DNA of 64,000 nucleotides from Rubrivivax sp. (lineage in GTDB: Bacteria; Pseudomonadota; Gammaproteobacteria; Burkholderiales; Burkholderiaceae_C). Under the pieces are notes generated by a model that was given only the letters and a program-made list of their open reading frames with translations, had not been told where the DNA came from and ran no database searches. The position numbers and the translations under genes are program-made. Positions 1 through 8,667 of this stretch are shown here, one piece after another (the first letter of the stretch is position 1; each line of letters begins with the position of its first letter). The stretch covers positions 18,528 to 82,527 of the forward strand of contig JAIXWM010000144.1 in the NCBI GenBank assembly GCA_027491255.1. Reading direction: 5' to 3'.

Positions 1-2
1 CC

Positions 3-1073
3 GGCACCGCCTACTGGATGCCGATGGACCAGTACATCGGCGGCATCGAGCACGCGATCCTGCACCTGCTGTACGCGCGCTTCTGGACCAAGGTCATGCG
101 CGACCTGAAGCTCGTCACCGTCGACGAGCCCTTCACCAAGCTGCTGACCCAGGGCATGGTGCTGAACCACATCTACTCGCGGCGCGGCGACAAGGGCGGC
201 ATCGAGTACTTCTGGCCGCACGAGGTCGAGAACACCTTCGATGCCGCGGGCAAGATCAACGGCGCGCGGCTGAAGGAAGCCAAGGGCGACCTGCCCGCGG
301 GCACCGCCATCGTCTACGAGGGCGTGGGCACGATGTCCAAGTCCAAGAACAATGGCGTCGACCCCCAGGAGCTGATCGACCGCTACGGCGCCGACACCGC
401 GCGCCTGTTCGTGATGTTCGCCTCGCCGCCGGAGCAGACGCTGGAGTGGAACGACGCCGGCGTGGAGGGCGCGCACCGCTTCCTGCGCCGGCTCTGGGCC
501 TTCGCCGCCAAGCACGGAGCTGTCGTGCGACGCGCCACCGCGGCCGACCTCAGCGCGGCCCCGTTGCGCCCGGCCGCGCGCGCGCTGCGCCGCGAGGTGC
601 ACCTGGTGCTGCGCCAGGTGAGCTACGACTACGAGCGCATGCAGTACAACACCGTGGTGTCGGGCTGCATGAAGCTGCTGAATTCGCTCGAGGGCTTCGC
701 GCCCGACGACAGCGACGGCGATGCCGCCGTGCTGTGCGAGGGCCTGTCGGTGCTGCTGCGCGCGCTCTACCCGGCCTGTCCGCACCTGGGCTGCGCACTC
801 TGGGGCGAACTCGGCTTTGCCCGCGCCGCGGGCGATCTGCTCGACGCGCCCTGGCCGCAGGTCGACGAGGCGGCGCTGCAGCAGGACGAGATCGAGCTCG
901 TGCTGCAGGTCAATGGCAAGACGCGCGGGTCGATCCGCGTGCCGGCCAGCGCCGACAAGGCGGCGGTCGAGTCGCTGGCTGCCGCGAGCGCCGAGGTGGC
1001 GCGCTTTGCCGAGGGGCGGCCGGTGAAGAAGGTCGTCGTCGTGCCGGGCCGGCTGGTCAACGTGGTGGCGTGA
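3..1073 (+). CDS. leuS: Leucine--tRNA ligase, C-terminal part (5' end outside window)
   Basis: Charges tRNA-Leu with leucine in the cytoplasm. The frame is already open at base 3 and ends at TGA 1071-1073, so about 356 C-terminal residues are present. Visible are the end of the class I catalytic core (YWMPMDQYIGG, HAILHLLYARF), the MSKSK signature loop at 333-347, the alpha-helical anticodon-binding domain, and the small C-terminal domain with LQVNGKTRGS. The gene lies 13 bp upstream of lptE and two genes upstream of holA, a conserved leuS-lptE-holA order in proteobacteria. Nothing in the visible part looks damaged. The identification is secure; the true start is not in view. Confidence 0.97.
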   Translation, partial: GTAYWMPMDQYIGGIEHAILHLLYARFWTKVMRDLKLVTVDEPFTKLLTQGMVLNHIYSRRGDKGGIEYFWPHEVENTFDAAGKINGARLKEAKGDLPAGTAIVYEGVGTMSKSKNNGVDPQELIDRYGADTARLFVMFASPPEQTLEWNDAGVEGAHRFLRRLWAFAAKHGAVVRRATAADLSAAPLRPAARALRREVHLVLRQVSYDYERMQYNTVVSGCMKLLNSLEGFAPDDSDGDAAVLCEGLSVLLRALYPACPHLGCALWGELGFARAAGDLLDAPWPQVDEAALQQDEIELVLQVNGKTRGSIRVPASADKAAVESLAAASAEVARFAEGRPVKKVVVVPGRLVNVVA

Positions 1074-1086
1074 GGGGGACGACAGC

Positions 1087-1662
1087 GTGACGGTGGCAGA
1101 AAGCTCCCACGGCGCCCGTGCCGGGGCCGTCCCGGCCTCAGGCGGGCCGGACGCCGTCGGCGCACCCGCCGTCGCGGTGCCGCGGCGCCGGCTGTTGCGC
1201 TGGGCTTCGGGCCTGGCCGTGGTCGGCCTGGCCGGGTGCGGGTTCCGGCTGCGCCAGCCGGTGGCACTGCCCTTCCGGCGCCTGGCGCTCACAGGCGTCA
1301 GCAGCGACATGGAGCGGGCCTTGCGTATCGCTGCGGGCCCGGCCGTCGAGTGGGTGGCTGTGCCGGCGCAGGCGGAGGTACAGCTCGTCGCGACAGCCAG
1401 CGCACGCGAGAGGACGGTCGCCTCGTACACACCGACCCGACGCGTCAGCGAGTTCCAGCTGCGCGCGCGCCTTCGCTACCGCGCCCAGACCCCGGCCGGC
1501 CGCGTCCTGCTGCCCGAGGCCGAGCTGGTGCTCAACCGCGAGTTGAGCTACAGCGAGACCTATGCCCTGGGCAAGGAGCAGGAGGAAGCGCGCCTGTACG
1601 CCGACATGGAGACGGACATCGCGCTGCAGGTGATGCGCCGGCTCGGGACGGTACGGCTGTGA
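1087..1662 (+). CDS. lptE: LPS-assembly lipoprotein LptE
   Basis: LptE is the outer-membrane lipoprotein that plugs the LptD barrel and helps insert lipopolysaccharide. The protein has an Arg-rich stretch, a hydrophobic segment and a lipobox (GLAG-Cys, Cys51 from this start), followed by GFRLRQP, which is typical of the family. This GTG start gives 191 residues with a long polar leader before the signal. A second in-frame GTG at 1177 would give a conventional 20-residue lipoprotein signal (PRRRLLRWASG...) and is a strong alternative. Only 13 bp separate it from leuS, so it is probably cotranscribed. Its partner lptD is about 10 kb away on the other strand. Confidence 0.88.
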   Translation: MTVAESSHGARAGAVPASGGPDAVGAPAVAVPRRRLLRWASGLAVVGLAGCGFRLRQPVALPFRRLALTGVSSDMERALRIAAGPAVEWVAVPAQAEVQLVATASARERTVASYTPTRRVSEFQLRARLRYRAQTPAGRVLLPEAELVLNRELSYSETYALGKEQEEARLYADMETDIALQVMRRLGTVRL

Positions 1663-1740
1663 CCGCCGGGCAGCTTCGGCCCGGACGGCAGGCCTGGCAC
1701 CGCGGCTGAGGCGCGCCCGGCACGCCGCACCGGCACACCC

Positions 1741-2850
1741 ATGCAGTTGCGACCCGAGCAGCTTGGGGCCCATCTCGCCTCGGGGCGTGGCCTGCAGTCC
1801 TTGTACACGCTGCACGGCGACGAGCCTTTGCTGATCCAGGAGGCCGGCGACGCCATCCGCGCCGCAGCGCGCGCTGCGGGGTGCGCCGAGCGCGAGGTCT
1901 TCCACGTCGCCGGCGCCCATTTCGACTGGAGCGGCGTGCTCGGCGCGACGCAGGAGATGAGCCTGTTCTCCGCCGCACGCCTGCTCGAGATCCGCGTCCC
2001 GTCCGGCAAGCCCGGCAAGGACGGCGGCGAGGCCCTGCAACGCCTGGCCGCACGGGCGCAGGCAGGCGCGCTCGAGGGTGTGACCGTGCTCGTGATCCTG
2101 CCGCAACTCGACCGCACACAGCAGCAGAGTGCGTGGTTCACCGCCCTGGATGCGGCCGGCGCGAGCGTCAGGATCGAGCCGGTGGAGCGCGCGGCGCTGC
2201 CGGCCTGGATTGCCCGGCGGCTGGCGGCGCAGCAGCAGCGCGTGCGCGAGGGGGAGGAAGGGCAGCGCACCCTGGCCTTCTTCGCCGACCGCGTCGAGGG
2301 CAACCTGCTGGCCGCGCACCAGGAAATCCGCAAGCTCGGCCTGCTGTACCCGCCCGGCGAGCTCGGCGCCGAGCAGGTGGAGTCCGCGGTGCTGAACGTG
2401 GCCCGCTACGACGTGCGCCAGTTCGCCGAAGCCGTGCTGGCCGGTCAGGTCGAGCGCGCGCTGCGCATGCTCGACGGTCTGCGCAGCGAAGGCGAATCGC
2501 CGGTGTCGGTGCACTGGCAGCTGGCCGACAACCTGCGGGCGATCGCGCGGGTGCGCGCCGCCTTGGCGAACGGACAGCCGCTGCCCGTGGCCCTGGGCGC
2601 CGCGCGGGTCTGGGGACCGCGGCAGCGCGCCGTCGAGCGCGCGGTCGGGCTCGTCGGCGACCGTGCCGTGGCGCGTCTGATCGTCGCGGCGAGCTTGTGT
2701 GACGGCATCGTCAAGGGCCTGACCCGCCCCGACTGGCCCGAGGACCCCTGGGACGCGCTGCGCCGTCTGGCGCTGATGACGCTGCATTTCACGCGCGGCC
2801 GGCCCGCAGGGCGCGATGCCGCCACGCCCGCGCTCGTGCTCAGCGCCTGA
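1741..2850 (+). CDS. holA: DNA polymerase III subunit delta
   Basis: The delta subunit of the clamp loader opens the beta sliding clamp. The 369-residue protein starts MQLRPEQLGAHLA and carries the family's early segment around YTLHGDEPLLIQEAGDAIR. The central AAA-like region and a C-terminal helical collar (PVSVHWQLADNLRAIARV) follow. Length is slightly above the usual 340 residues. It follows lptE after 78 bp, as in many proteobacteria. The ATG at 1741 has no clear Shine-Dalgarno sequence, so translation may partly depend on the upstream message. Confidence 0.93.
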   Translation: MQLRPEQLGAHLASGRGLQSLYTLHGDEPLLIQEAGDAIRAAARAAGCAEREVFHVAGAHFDWSGVLGATQEMSLFSAARLLEIRVPSGKPGKDGGEALQRLAARAQAGALEGVTVLVILPQLDRTQQQSAWFTALDAAGASVRIEPVERAALPAWIARRLAAQQQRVREGEEGQRTLAFFADRVEGNLLAAHQEIRKLGLLYPPGELGAEQVESAVLNVARYDVRQFAEAVLAGQVERALRMLDGLRSEGESPVSVHWQLADNLRAIARVRAALANGQPLPVALGAARVWGPRQRAVERAVGLVGDRAVARLIVAASLCDGIVKGLTRPDWPEDPWDALRRLALMTLHFTRGRPAGRDAATPALVLSA

Positions 2851-2859
2851 GGCCGCCGC

Positions 2860-2873
2860 GAGCCTGAGGGCTC
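2860..2873. terminator. Small hairpin between convergent holA and the GhrA-like gene
   Basis: GAGCC-TGAG-GGCTC forms a 5-bp stem with a 4-nt loop at the convergent junction and touches the stop codon of the minus-strand gene. There is no T-run, so this is at best a weak bidirectional terminator. Confidence 0.3.
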
Positions 2874-3810
2874 AATACCCGCGCCCGCGATCGACGAGGT
2901 GCCATGGAAGCTCGCCACGCTCGACGCGATCGAGGTTGGCCGCCACCACCCTGCACGCGCTGTGCGCGTCGGTCAGGGCGGCCACGTGGGGCAGGACGGT
3001 CACGCGCGGGTGGGTCCAGAAAGGATGGTCAGTCGCCAGCGGCTCGGCAGCGAAGACATCCAGCAGCGCGTGCCGCAGGTGCCCGCCGTCCAGCGCTGCC
3101 AGCAGATCGGGCTCCACCAGGTGGCCGCCGCGCGCGAAGTTGACGACGCAGGCCCCGCGCGGCAGCCGCGCGAACAGCGGCGCGCACAGGATCGCGCGTG
3201 TGTCGGGCGTCAGCGGCAGCAGGTTGATCAGCACCTCGGTGCCCGCCAGCGCCGCGGCAAGCGCCGCCTGGCCATGCAGCACCTGCACACCCGGCAGGGG
3301 CACGTCGACCGCCGCACTGCGGCGCCAGGCGCTCACCGGGTAGCCCAGCGCGGCCAGGCGGGCGGCCACCGCACGGCCCATGGCCCCCAGGCCGAGCACC
3401 AGCACGGGCACGGTGCCGGCGCGGCGCTGCGGCAACTGGCGCCAACGGGTTTCGCGCTGCTGCCGGGCATAGTCGAAGAAGCCGCGGTGCAAGGACAGCA
3501 CGGCCCAGGCCGCGGTCTCGGCCATCGCGACGTTCATCGCCGGATCGACCATGCGGGCCAGCGGCACGTCCGCGGGCAGGGTCGGGTCCTGCAGCAGGCG
3601 TTCGACGCCGGCCCACAGGGATTGCACCAGGCGCAGCCCGTGCAGCCCCTGCAGCGCGCCCGGCTGCGGGTTGGCGACCACCGCCACGTCGACCGCCTGC
3701 CCCGGGGACCAGTGCTCCAGCCATTCATGGCGCGGGCAGGCGGCACGCAGCACCTGCAACCACTCGGCCCGCTCGTCGGCACCCACGGCGGCGGAAAAGG
3801 CGATCTTCAT
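2872..3810 (-). CDS. ghrA: GhrA-like glyoxylate/hydroxypyruvate reductase
   Basis: An NAD(P)-dependent D-2-hydroxyacid dehydrogenase of 312 residues, likely reducing glyoxylate or hydroxypyruvate in the cytoplasm. The Rossmann motif GLGAMG lies at residues 140-145. The catalytic triad can be assigned as Arg227 (NFARGGHLVE), Glu256 and His275 (VLPHVAALT). The short N-terminal domain and overall pattern match the GhrA branch rather than SerA or D-lactate dehydrogenase. Its ATG overlaps the stop of pncC (ATGA), so it is the last gene of a thiL-pncC-ghrA minus-strand unit. Substrate is inferred from the family. Confidence 0.85.
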   Translation of the reverse strand: MKIAFSAAVGADERAEWLQVLRAACPRHEWLEHWSPGQAVDVAVVANPQPGALQGLHGLRLVQSLWAGVERLLQDPTLPADVPLARMVDPAMNVAMAETAAWAVLSLHRGFFDYARQQRETRWRQLPQRRAGTVPVLVLGLGAMGRAVAARLAALGYPVSAWRRSAAVDVPLPGVQVLHGQAALAAALAGTEVLINLLPLTPDTRAILCAPLFARLPRGACVVNFARGGHLVEPDLLAALDGGHLRHALLDVFAAEPLATDHPFWTHPRVTVLPHVAALTDAHSACRVVAANLDRVERGELPWHLVDRGRGY

Positions 3811-4349
3811 GCGCCGCCCTCGGGAACAACGGCGCCGCAGGCGTCGGCCTCGGGAACAACGGCGCCGCAGGCGTCGCCGAGCGCCGCCAGGGCCGCGCGC
3901 ACGGTCGACGCGCGCACCTCGCTGCGGCTTCCGGACAGTTGCAGCAGCCGGGCCTGCGCTGGCGCGCCGCGCCGCGCCAGCGCCATCCAGACCGTGCCCA
4001 CGGGCTTGCCCGGTACGGCGCCGCCCGGGCCGGCGATCCCGGTGACAGACACCGCCAGGTCGGCCGCTGAGCGCGCGAGCGCGCCCTCGGCCATCCGCAG
4101 CGCCACCGGCTCGCTGACGGCACCATGCGCGGCGATCAGTGCGGCGGGCACCCCCAGCAGTTCAGACTTGGCCTCGTTGCTGTAGGTCACGAAGCCGCGG
4201 TCGAACCAATGGCTGGAGCCGGCCACCGCGGTGCAGGTGGCCGCGATCAGGCCACCGGTGCAACTCTCGGCGGTGGCCAGGCGCCAGCCGCGCGCGAGCA
4301 GTTGCTGCGCCAGCGTGGTCACCTCGGGGGCCAGGGCGTCGACGTCCAT
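3807..4349 (-). CDS. pncC: Nicotinamide-nucleotide amidohydrolase (CinA C-terminal family)
   Basis: PncC deamidates nicotinamide mononucleotide to nicotinate mononucleotide for NAD salvage. Family motifs are ATAESCTGGLIAA, GFVTYSNEAKSELLGV and SVTGIAGPGG. I chose the ATG at 4349 (MDVDALAPEV; about 180 residues) because it gives the normal family length and has AAGG about 8 bases upstream. The longer frame from 4451 adds 34 non-conserved residues, and GGAGG abuts that ATG with no spacing. The C terminus carries two copies of a 10-residue repeat (DACGAVVPE-) encoded by a 30-bp tandem duplication. The stop overlaps the next ATG. No cinA N-terminal (COG1058) domain is present. Confidence 0.88.
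   Translation of the reverse strand: MDVDALAPEVTTLAQQLLARGWRLATAESCTGGLIAATCTAVAGSSHWFDRGFVTYSNEAKSELLGVPAALIAAHGAVSEPVALRMAEGALARSAADLAVSVTGIAGPGGAVPGKPVGTVWMALARRGAPAQARLLQLSGSRSEVRASTVRAALAALGDACGAVVPEADACGAVVPEGGA
3818..3877 (-). repeat. 30-bp tandem duplication in the 3' end of pncC
   Basis: Two adjacent 30-bp copies (3818-3847 and 3848-3877) differ only at their last base. On the minus strand they encode two in-frame copies of DACGAVVPE plus one residue. The period is a multiple of three, so the reading frame and the overlap with ghrA are kept. Confidence 0.9.
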
Positions 4350-4457
4350 CACCAACGCCTTTCGCCGATCTGGGAGGGCTGCGAGCGCAGCCGGTGTGTG
4401 AGCGGGCCGCGCGGAGCGGTCCGGGCAGGGTGTGTGGGGCTCATCGGCCATCCTCCA

Positions 4458-5471
4458 TCAAGCCGCGAAGTGGTCGTACGAAGCCAGGCCACGCAAGTCG
4501 AGAGCCCGACCGGCCGCGTCGCGCACCTGCAGGCCGGCGCCCGCCGTGATGCGGCCGACGCGGCACACCGGCACCGCCGCCTCGCGCGCCGCCTCCAGCA
4601 CCTGCGCGTCGGCCTGCGCCGGGGCGGTGAACAGCAGTTCGTAGTCGTCGCCACCCGACAGCAGGCAGTGCCGCTGCAGGGCCTCGGGCTGGCGCGCCAG
4701 CACGGCGCTGCGCGGCAGCGCGGCGAACTCGAGCTCGGCACCGACACCGGAGCGCTCGAGCACGTGGCCCAGGTCACCAAGCAAGCCGTCGCTGAGATCG
4801 ATCGCCGCGGTGGCGAAGCCGCGCAGCGCCAGGCCCAGGCCCACGCGCGGCTGCGGCAGCTCCAGTGCCTGGCGCACGGCATCGAAATCCTCGCCCGGCA
4901 GCGACACCGCGCCCCGGAAAACTTCCAGCGCCAGGCGCGCATCGCCCAGCGTGCCACTGACCCACAGCGCGTCACCCGGGCGCGCGCCGCTGCGCAGCAG
5001 CGCCGCGCCGGCCGGCACCTCACCGATGACGGTGATGCACAGGGTCAGCGGCCCAGCGGTCGTGTCGCCACCAACGAGCTCGATGCCGTGCGCCTGCGCG
5101 AGCGCGAACAGGCCCTCGGCCAATGCGGCGACGAAAGCATCGTCGGCGCGCGGCAGGGACAGCGCCAGCGTGAAGGCCAGCGGCTGCGCGCCGCAGGCCG
5201 CGAGGTCGCTGAGGTTGACGGCCAGCGCCTTGTGGCCCAGGCGCCGCGGCGCCACCGTCGACAGGAAGTGCCGCCCCTCGACGAGCAGATCGGTCGAGAC
5301 CGCGAGCTGCATCCCAGGGCGCGGCGCGAGCAACGCGCAGTCGTCACCCACACCGAGGACCGCGCGCCGCACCGGACGCGAGAAGTGGCGCCGGATGAGT
5401 TCGAACTCGCCGGCGGGCGCTGGGGCGGTGGCAGAGCGGGAAAGGGGCATCGGGCGGGCAGGGTCAGGCAT
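4458..5471 (-). CDS. thiL: Thiamine-monophosphate kinase
   Basis: ThiL phosphorylates thiamine monophosphate to thiamine diphosphate, the last step of cofactor synthesis. Motifs are GEFELIRRHF near the N terminus, GVGDDCALL, STDLLVEGRHF, DLSDGLLGDLGH and SGGDDYELLF, in the expected order. I start it at ATG 5471 (MPDPARP...); an ATG 21 bases further in (5450) is an alternative. The longer open frame up to 5666 is low-complexity and unlikely to be translated. Most bacteria with this neighbourhood have pgpA next; here only 7 bp separate thiL from the longest pncC frame, and no pgpA is present. Confidence 0.93.
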   Translation of the reverse strand: MPDPARPMPLSRSATAPAPAGEFELIRRHFSRPVRRAVLGVGDDCALLAPRPGMQLAVSTDLLVEGRHFLSTVAPRRLGHKALAVNLSDLAACGAQPLAFTLALSLPRADDAFVAALAEGLFALAQAHGIELVGGDTTAGPLTLCITVIGEVPAGAALLRSGARPGDALWVSGTLGDARLALEVFRGAVSLPGEDFDAVRQALELPQPRVGLGLALRGFATAAIDLSDGLLGDLGHVLERSGVGAELEFAALPRSAVLARQPEALQRHCLLSGGDDYELLFTAPAQADAQVLEAAREAAVPVCRVGRITAGAGLQVRDAAGRALDLRGLASYDHFAA

Positions 5472-5780
5472 GTCGCGGGCCGCAAGGGTATACCGGATGC
5501 CTGCGGGCAACCATCCCGAGGGCCCGTCCCCCCGAATCGGAGGCCAGGCGCAGCCCCGGGACATCACTGCTCCAGCCGGCCTGGGGCAAGACAGCCGGAT
5601 CCGGCACCACGGGCCGCGGGTACCGGTCGACGTCGGCGCAGGCGCTGCCGGGGCGGCAAGATCCACGCCGGCCGCGGGAACAGCCCCCGGCGCCCTAGAA
5701 TCGCGCCCCGCCTATGAGGCGGCCCGCACCGGGCATGAACCGGACGGGCCGCTGCAGGCCACTCCGCGAGGTCTTCCGCC
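5472..5780. other. Divergent intergenic region thiL/maeB
   Basis: About 310 bp holding the promoters of both flanking genes. A TAGAAT (-10-like) hexamer lies at 5696-5701 on the plus strand, about 80 bp before maeB, but no convincing -35 box is spaced correctly upstream. No coding sequence or known RNA is recognised. Confidence 0.4.
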
Positions 5781-8075
5781 ATGACCGCTCCTGCCGACAA
5801 GCGCGCCGAACTGCGCCGCGCCGCGCTCGAGTACCACGAGTTTCCGACCCCCGGCAAGGTGGCCATCGCGGCCACGAAGCAGCTCGTGAACCAGCGCGAC
5901 CTCGCGCTCGCCTACTCCCCGGGCGTGGCTGCGGCCTGCGAAGAGATCGTCGCCGACCCCGCCAATGCCTGGCGCTACACCTCGCGCGGCAACCTGGTGG
6001 CCGTCATCACCAACGGCACCGCGGTGCTCGGGCTGGGCGACATCGGTCCGCTGGCGGCCAAGCCGGTGATGGAAGGCAAGGGCGTGCTTTTCAAGAAGTT
6101 CGCCGGCATCGACGTCTTCGACATCGAGATCAAGGAGAAGGACGTCGACCGGCTGGTCGAGGTCATCGCCGCGCTCGAGCCGACCTTTGGCGGCATCAAC
6201 CTCGAGGACATCAAGGCCCCCGACTGCTTCTACGTCGAGCGCAAGCTGCGCGAGCGCATGAAGATCCCGGTCTTCCACGACGACCAGCACGGCACCGCGA
6301 TCGTCGTCGGCGCGGCGCTGCTCAACGGCATGAAGGTCGTCGGCAAGGACCTGCGCGAGATCAAGCTCGTCACCTCGGGCGCGGGCGCTGCGGCACTGGC
6401 CTGCCTGAACCTGATCGTCAAGCTCGGCGTGCCGCGCGAGAACATCTGGGTCACCGACCTCGCCGGCGTGGTCTGGAAGGGCCGCACCGAGCTGATGGAC
6501 CCGGACAAGGCCGAGTTCGCGCAGGACACCGCCGCGCGCACGCTGGCCGAGGTGATCGAGGGGGCCGACGTCTTCCTCGGCCTGTCGGCTGCCGGCGTGC
6601 TCAAGCCCGAGATGGTGGCGCGCATGGGCCGCCGGCCGCTGATCTTCGCGCTGGCCAACCCGACGCCGGAGATCATGCCCGAGGAGGTGCGCGCGGTCCG
6701 CGACGACGCCATCATGGCCACCGGGCGCACGGACTACCCGAACCAGGTGAACAACGTCCTGTGCTTCCCGTACATCTTCCGCGGTGCACTGGACAGCGGG
6801 GCGACGACGATCACCGACGCGATGGAGATCGCCGCGGTGCACGCGATCGCGGACCTTGCCCAGGCCGAGCAGAGCGAGGTCGTCGCCGCCGCCTACGCCG
6901 GGGCGACGTTGAGCTTCGGGCCGGAGTACCTGATCCCCAAGCCCTTCGACCCGCGATTGATGATGAAGATCGCCCCGGCGGTGGCGCGCGCGGCGGCCGA
7001 GTCGGGGGTTGCGCAGCGCCCGGTGACCGACCTGGAGGCCTACCGGGAGAAGCTGCAGAGCTTCGTCTACGCCTCCGGCACGGCGATGAAGCCGATCTTC
7101 ACCCGCGCCAAGCGCAGCGAAAAGCGCCGCGTCGCCTACGCCGAAGGCGAGGAGGAGCGCGTGCTGCGCGCGGTGCAGGTCGTCGTCGACGAGAACCTGG
7201 CGCGGCCGGTGCTGATCGGCCGGCCGGCGGTGATCGCGCGCCGCGTCGAGATGTTCGGCCTGCGCCTGCAGCCGGGACGTGACTACGAGGTCGTGAACAC
7301 CGAGCAGGACCACCGCTACCGTGACTACTGGCAGACCTACCACCGCATGATGGAACGCCGCGGTGTGACCGAACAGCTCGCCAAGATCGAGATGCGCCGC
7401 CGCCTGACGCTGATCGGCACGATGCTGCTGCACAAAGGCGAAGTCGACGGACTGATCTGCGGCACCTGGGGCACGACGGGCACGCACCTGACGTTCGTCG
7501 ACCAGGTCATCGGCAAGCGCGCTGGCGTGCAGACCTTCGCCTGCATGAACGGCCTGATCCTGCCCGGGCGCCAGGTCTTCCTCGTCGACACCCATGTCAA
7601 TGCCGACCCGACGGCCGAGCAGCTGGCGGAGATCACGGTCATGGCTGCGGAGGAGCTCCAGCGCTTCGGCATCCAGCCCAAGGCTGCGCTGCTTTCGCAC
7701 AGCAACTTCGGCTCGAGCAACCTGCCTTCGGCCGTGAAGATGCGTGACACGCTGGAGCTCGTACGCGCGCGCGCGCCCTGGCTCGAGATCGACGGTGAGA
7801 TGCATGGCGACACCGCGCTGGACGCCGCCTATCGGCGCCGGCTGATGCCGCGCAGCACCTTGAGCGGCGAGGCCAACCTGCTCGTCCTGCCCAACATCGA
7901 CGCCGCCAACATCAGCTACAACCTGCTCAAGACGGCCGCCGGCGGCGGCATCGCCATCGGACCGGTGCTGCTCGGCGCGGCCAAGCCGGTGCACATCCTG
8001 ACTCCTTCGGCCACGGTGCGGCGTGTGGTCAACATGACAGCACTGACGGTTGTGAACGCCAATACCGAGAGGTGA
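5781..8075 (+). CDS. maeB: NADP-dependent malic enzyme (malic enzyme-phosphotransacetylase fusion)
   Basis: Converts malate to pyruvate and CO2 with NADP, feeding pyruvate and NADPH pools. At 764 residues it is the multimodular MaeB type. The malic enzyme N-terminal and NAD-binding domains fill about residues 1-420 (AYSPGVAAAC, FHDDQHGTAIV, TSGAGAAALACL). A phosphotransacetylase-like domain, thought to be regulatory (acetyl-CoA sensing), follows from about 430 to the end (GLICGTWGTTGTH, ALLSHSNFGSSN). It is monocistronic: a good terminator follows about 50 bp downstream. The ATG at 5781 precedes TAPADKRAELRRAALEYH, a conserved start. Confidence 0.96.
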   Translation: MTAPADKRAELRRAALEYHEFPTPGKVAIAATKQLVNQRDLALAYSPGVAAACEEIVADPANAWRYTSRGNLVAVITNGTAVLGLGDIGPLAAKPVMEGKGVLFKKFAGIDVFDIEIKEKDVDRLVEVIAALEPTFGGINLEDIKAPDCFYVERKLRERMKIPVFHDDQHGTAIVVGAALLNGMKVVGKDLREIKLVTSGAGAAALACLNLIVKLGVPRENIWVTDLAGVVWKGRTELMDPDKAEFAQDTAARTLAEVIEGADVFLGLSAAGVLKPEMVARMGRRPLIFALANPTPEIMPEEVRAVRDDAIMATGRTDYPNQVNNVLCFPYIFRGALDSGATTITDAMEIAAVHAIADLAQAEQSEVVAAAYAGATLSFGPEYLIPKPFDPRLMMKIAPAVARAAAESGVAQRPVTDLEAYREKLQSFVYASGTAMKPIFTRAKRSEKRRVAYAEGEEERVLRAVQVVVDENLARPVLIGRPAVIARRVEMFGLRLQPGRDYEVVNTEQDHRYRDYWQTYHRMMERRGVTEQLAKIEMRRRLTLIGTMLLHKGEVDGLICGTWGTTGTHLTFVDQVIGKRAGVQTFACMNGLILPGRQVFLVDTHVNADPTAEQLAEITVMAAEELQRFGIQPKAALLSHSNFGSSNLPSAVKMRDTLELVRARAPWLEIDGEMHGDTALDAAYRRRLMPRSTLSGEANLLVLPNIDAANISYNLLKTAAGGGIAIGPVLLGAAKPVHILTPSATVRRVVNMTALTVVNANTER

Positions 8076-8125
8076 GTGAGTGTGAGTGTGCGCTCGCACT
8101 CATACTGTTTCTCTATGTTGAACTG

Positions 8126-8149
8126 CAACCCAGCGGGTTGAGGTTTTTT
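8126..8149 (+). terminator. Intrinsic terminator after maeB
   Basis: CAACCC-AGC-GGGTTG makes a perfect 6-bp stem with a 3-nt loop, followed by AGG and six T. This is a textbook rho-independent terminator 50 bp past the maeB stop. Confidence 0.75.
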
Positions 8150-8170
8150 CCGTATTCCGATAACATCCAG

Positions 8171-8190
8171 CCCTTGTTTTCAAGGGTTTT
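8171..8190 (+). promoter_or_regulatory. Second terminator-like hairpin abutting the RNase start codon
   Basis: CCCTTG-TTTT-CAAGGG (6-bp stem, 4-nt loop) is followed by four T, then CCC and the GTG start at 8194. It occupies the place of a Shine-Dalgarno sequence. It could be a second terminator or attenuator, or a structure holding down translation of the nuclease. Function is inferred from position only. Confidence 0.45.
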
Positions 8191-8193
8191 CCC

Positions 8194-8613
8194 GTGGTTC
8201 GCAGTGGTCGGCGCTTCTGGGGGCAGTGGGCAGCTAAGTTAGCGCTCGCCTTCTTTTCGGTCCTGTTTCTCTACGGAGTGTCAGGACCGGCTGAAGCCAG
8301 GACAGCAGCGCCAGCGCAGGGCGAGGATATCGTCGCGCTGGGTGAGTTGCCGCCGCAGGCACGGCAGACGTGGCGGTTGATCATGAGTGGCGGCCCCTTC
8401 CCTTACGAGAAGGACGGCACCACCTTCTTCAACCGGGAGCGGTTGCTGCCTTCGCAGGCGCGTGGCTACTATCGCGAGTACACGGTGAAGACCCCAGGCG
8501 CGCGCAACCGGGGCGCGCGCCGGATCGTCTGCGGCGGCAAGGAGCCGACGCGCCCGGACAGTTGTTACTACACGGCCGATCATTACGCGAGTTTTCGACG
8601 CATCACGCAGTGA
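8194..8613 (+). CDS. Secreted guanyl-specific ribonuclease (barnase/RNase Sa-like)
   Basis: A small endoribonuclease that cuts RNA after G. The 139-residue protein has an N-terminal signal peptide (positive charges, then a hydrophobic core at residues 16-30, likely cleavage near AEA-35), so it is exported. The mature part aligns by eye with Streptomyces RNase Sa: GPFPYEKDG, FNRERLLP, YYREYTV, PGARNRGARRI and DHYASF. Catalytic residues correspond to Glu95, Arg106 and His130. Cys113 and Cys124 may form a disulfide. The only usable in-frame start is GTG 8194, with no Shine-Dalgarno sequence and a hairpin just before it. The barstar-family gene lies 54 bp downstream. Confidence 0.9.
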   Translation: MVRSGRRFWGQWAAKLALAFFSVLFLYGVSGPAEARTAAPAQGEDIVALGELPPQARQTWRLIMSGGPFPYEKDGTTFFNRERLLPSQARGYYREYTVKTPGARNRGARRIVCGGKEPTRPDSCYYTADHYASFRRITQ

Positions 8614-8667
8614 GCAGCCGTGCTGGAATCTTCATCCGCTGATTCGAGTCCCTGGAGACGAGCGACC

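Noticed and set aside
2899..4185. Long plus-strand open frame of 428 codons
   Set aside because: Antisense to ghrA and pncC, with Arg/His/Gln-rich composition typical of frame shadows in GC-rich DNA.
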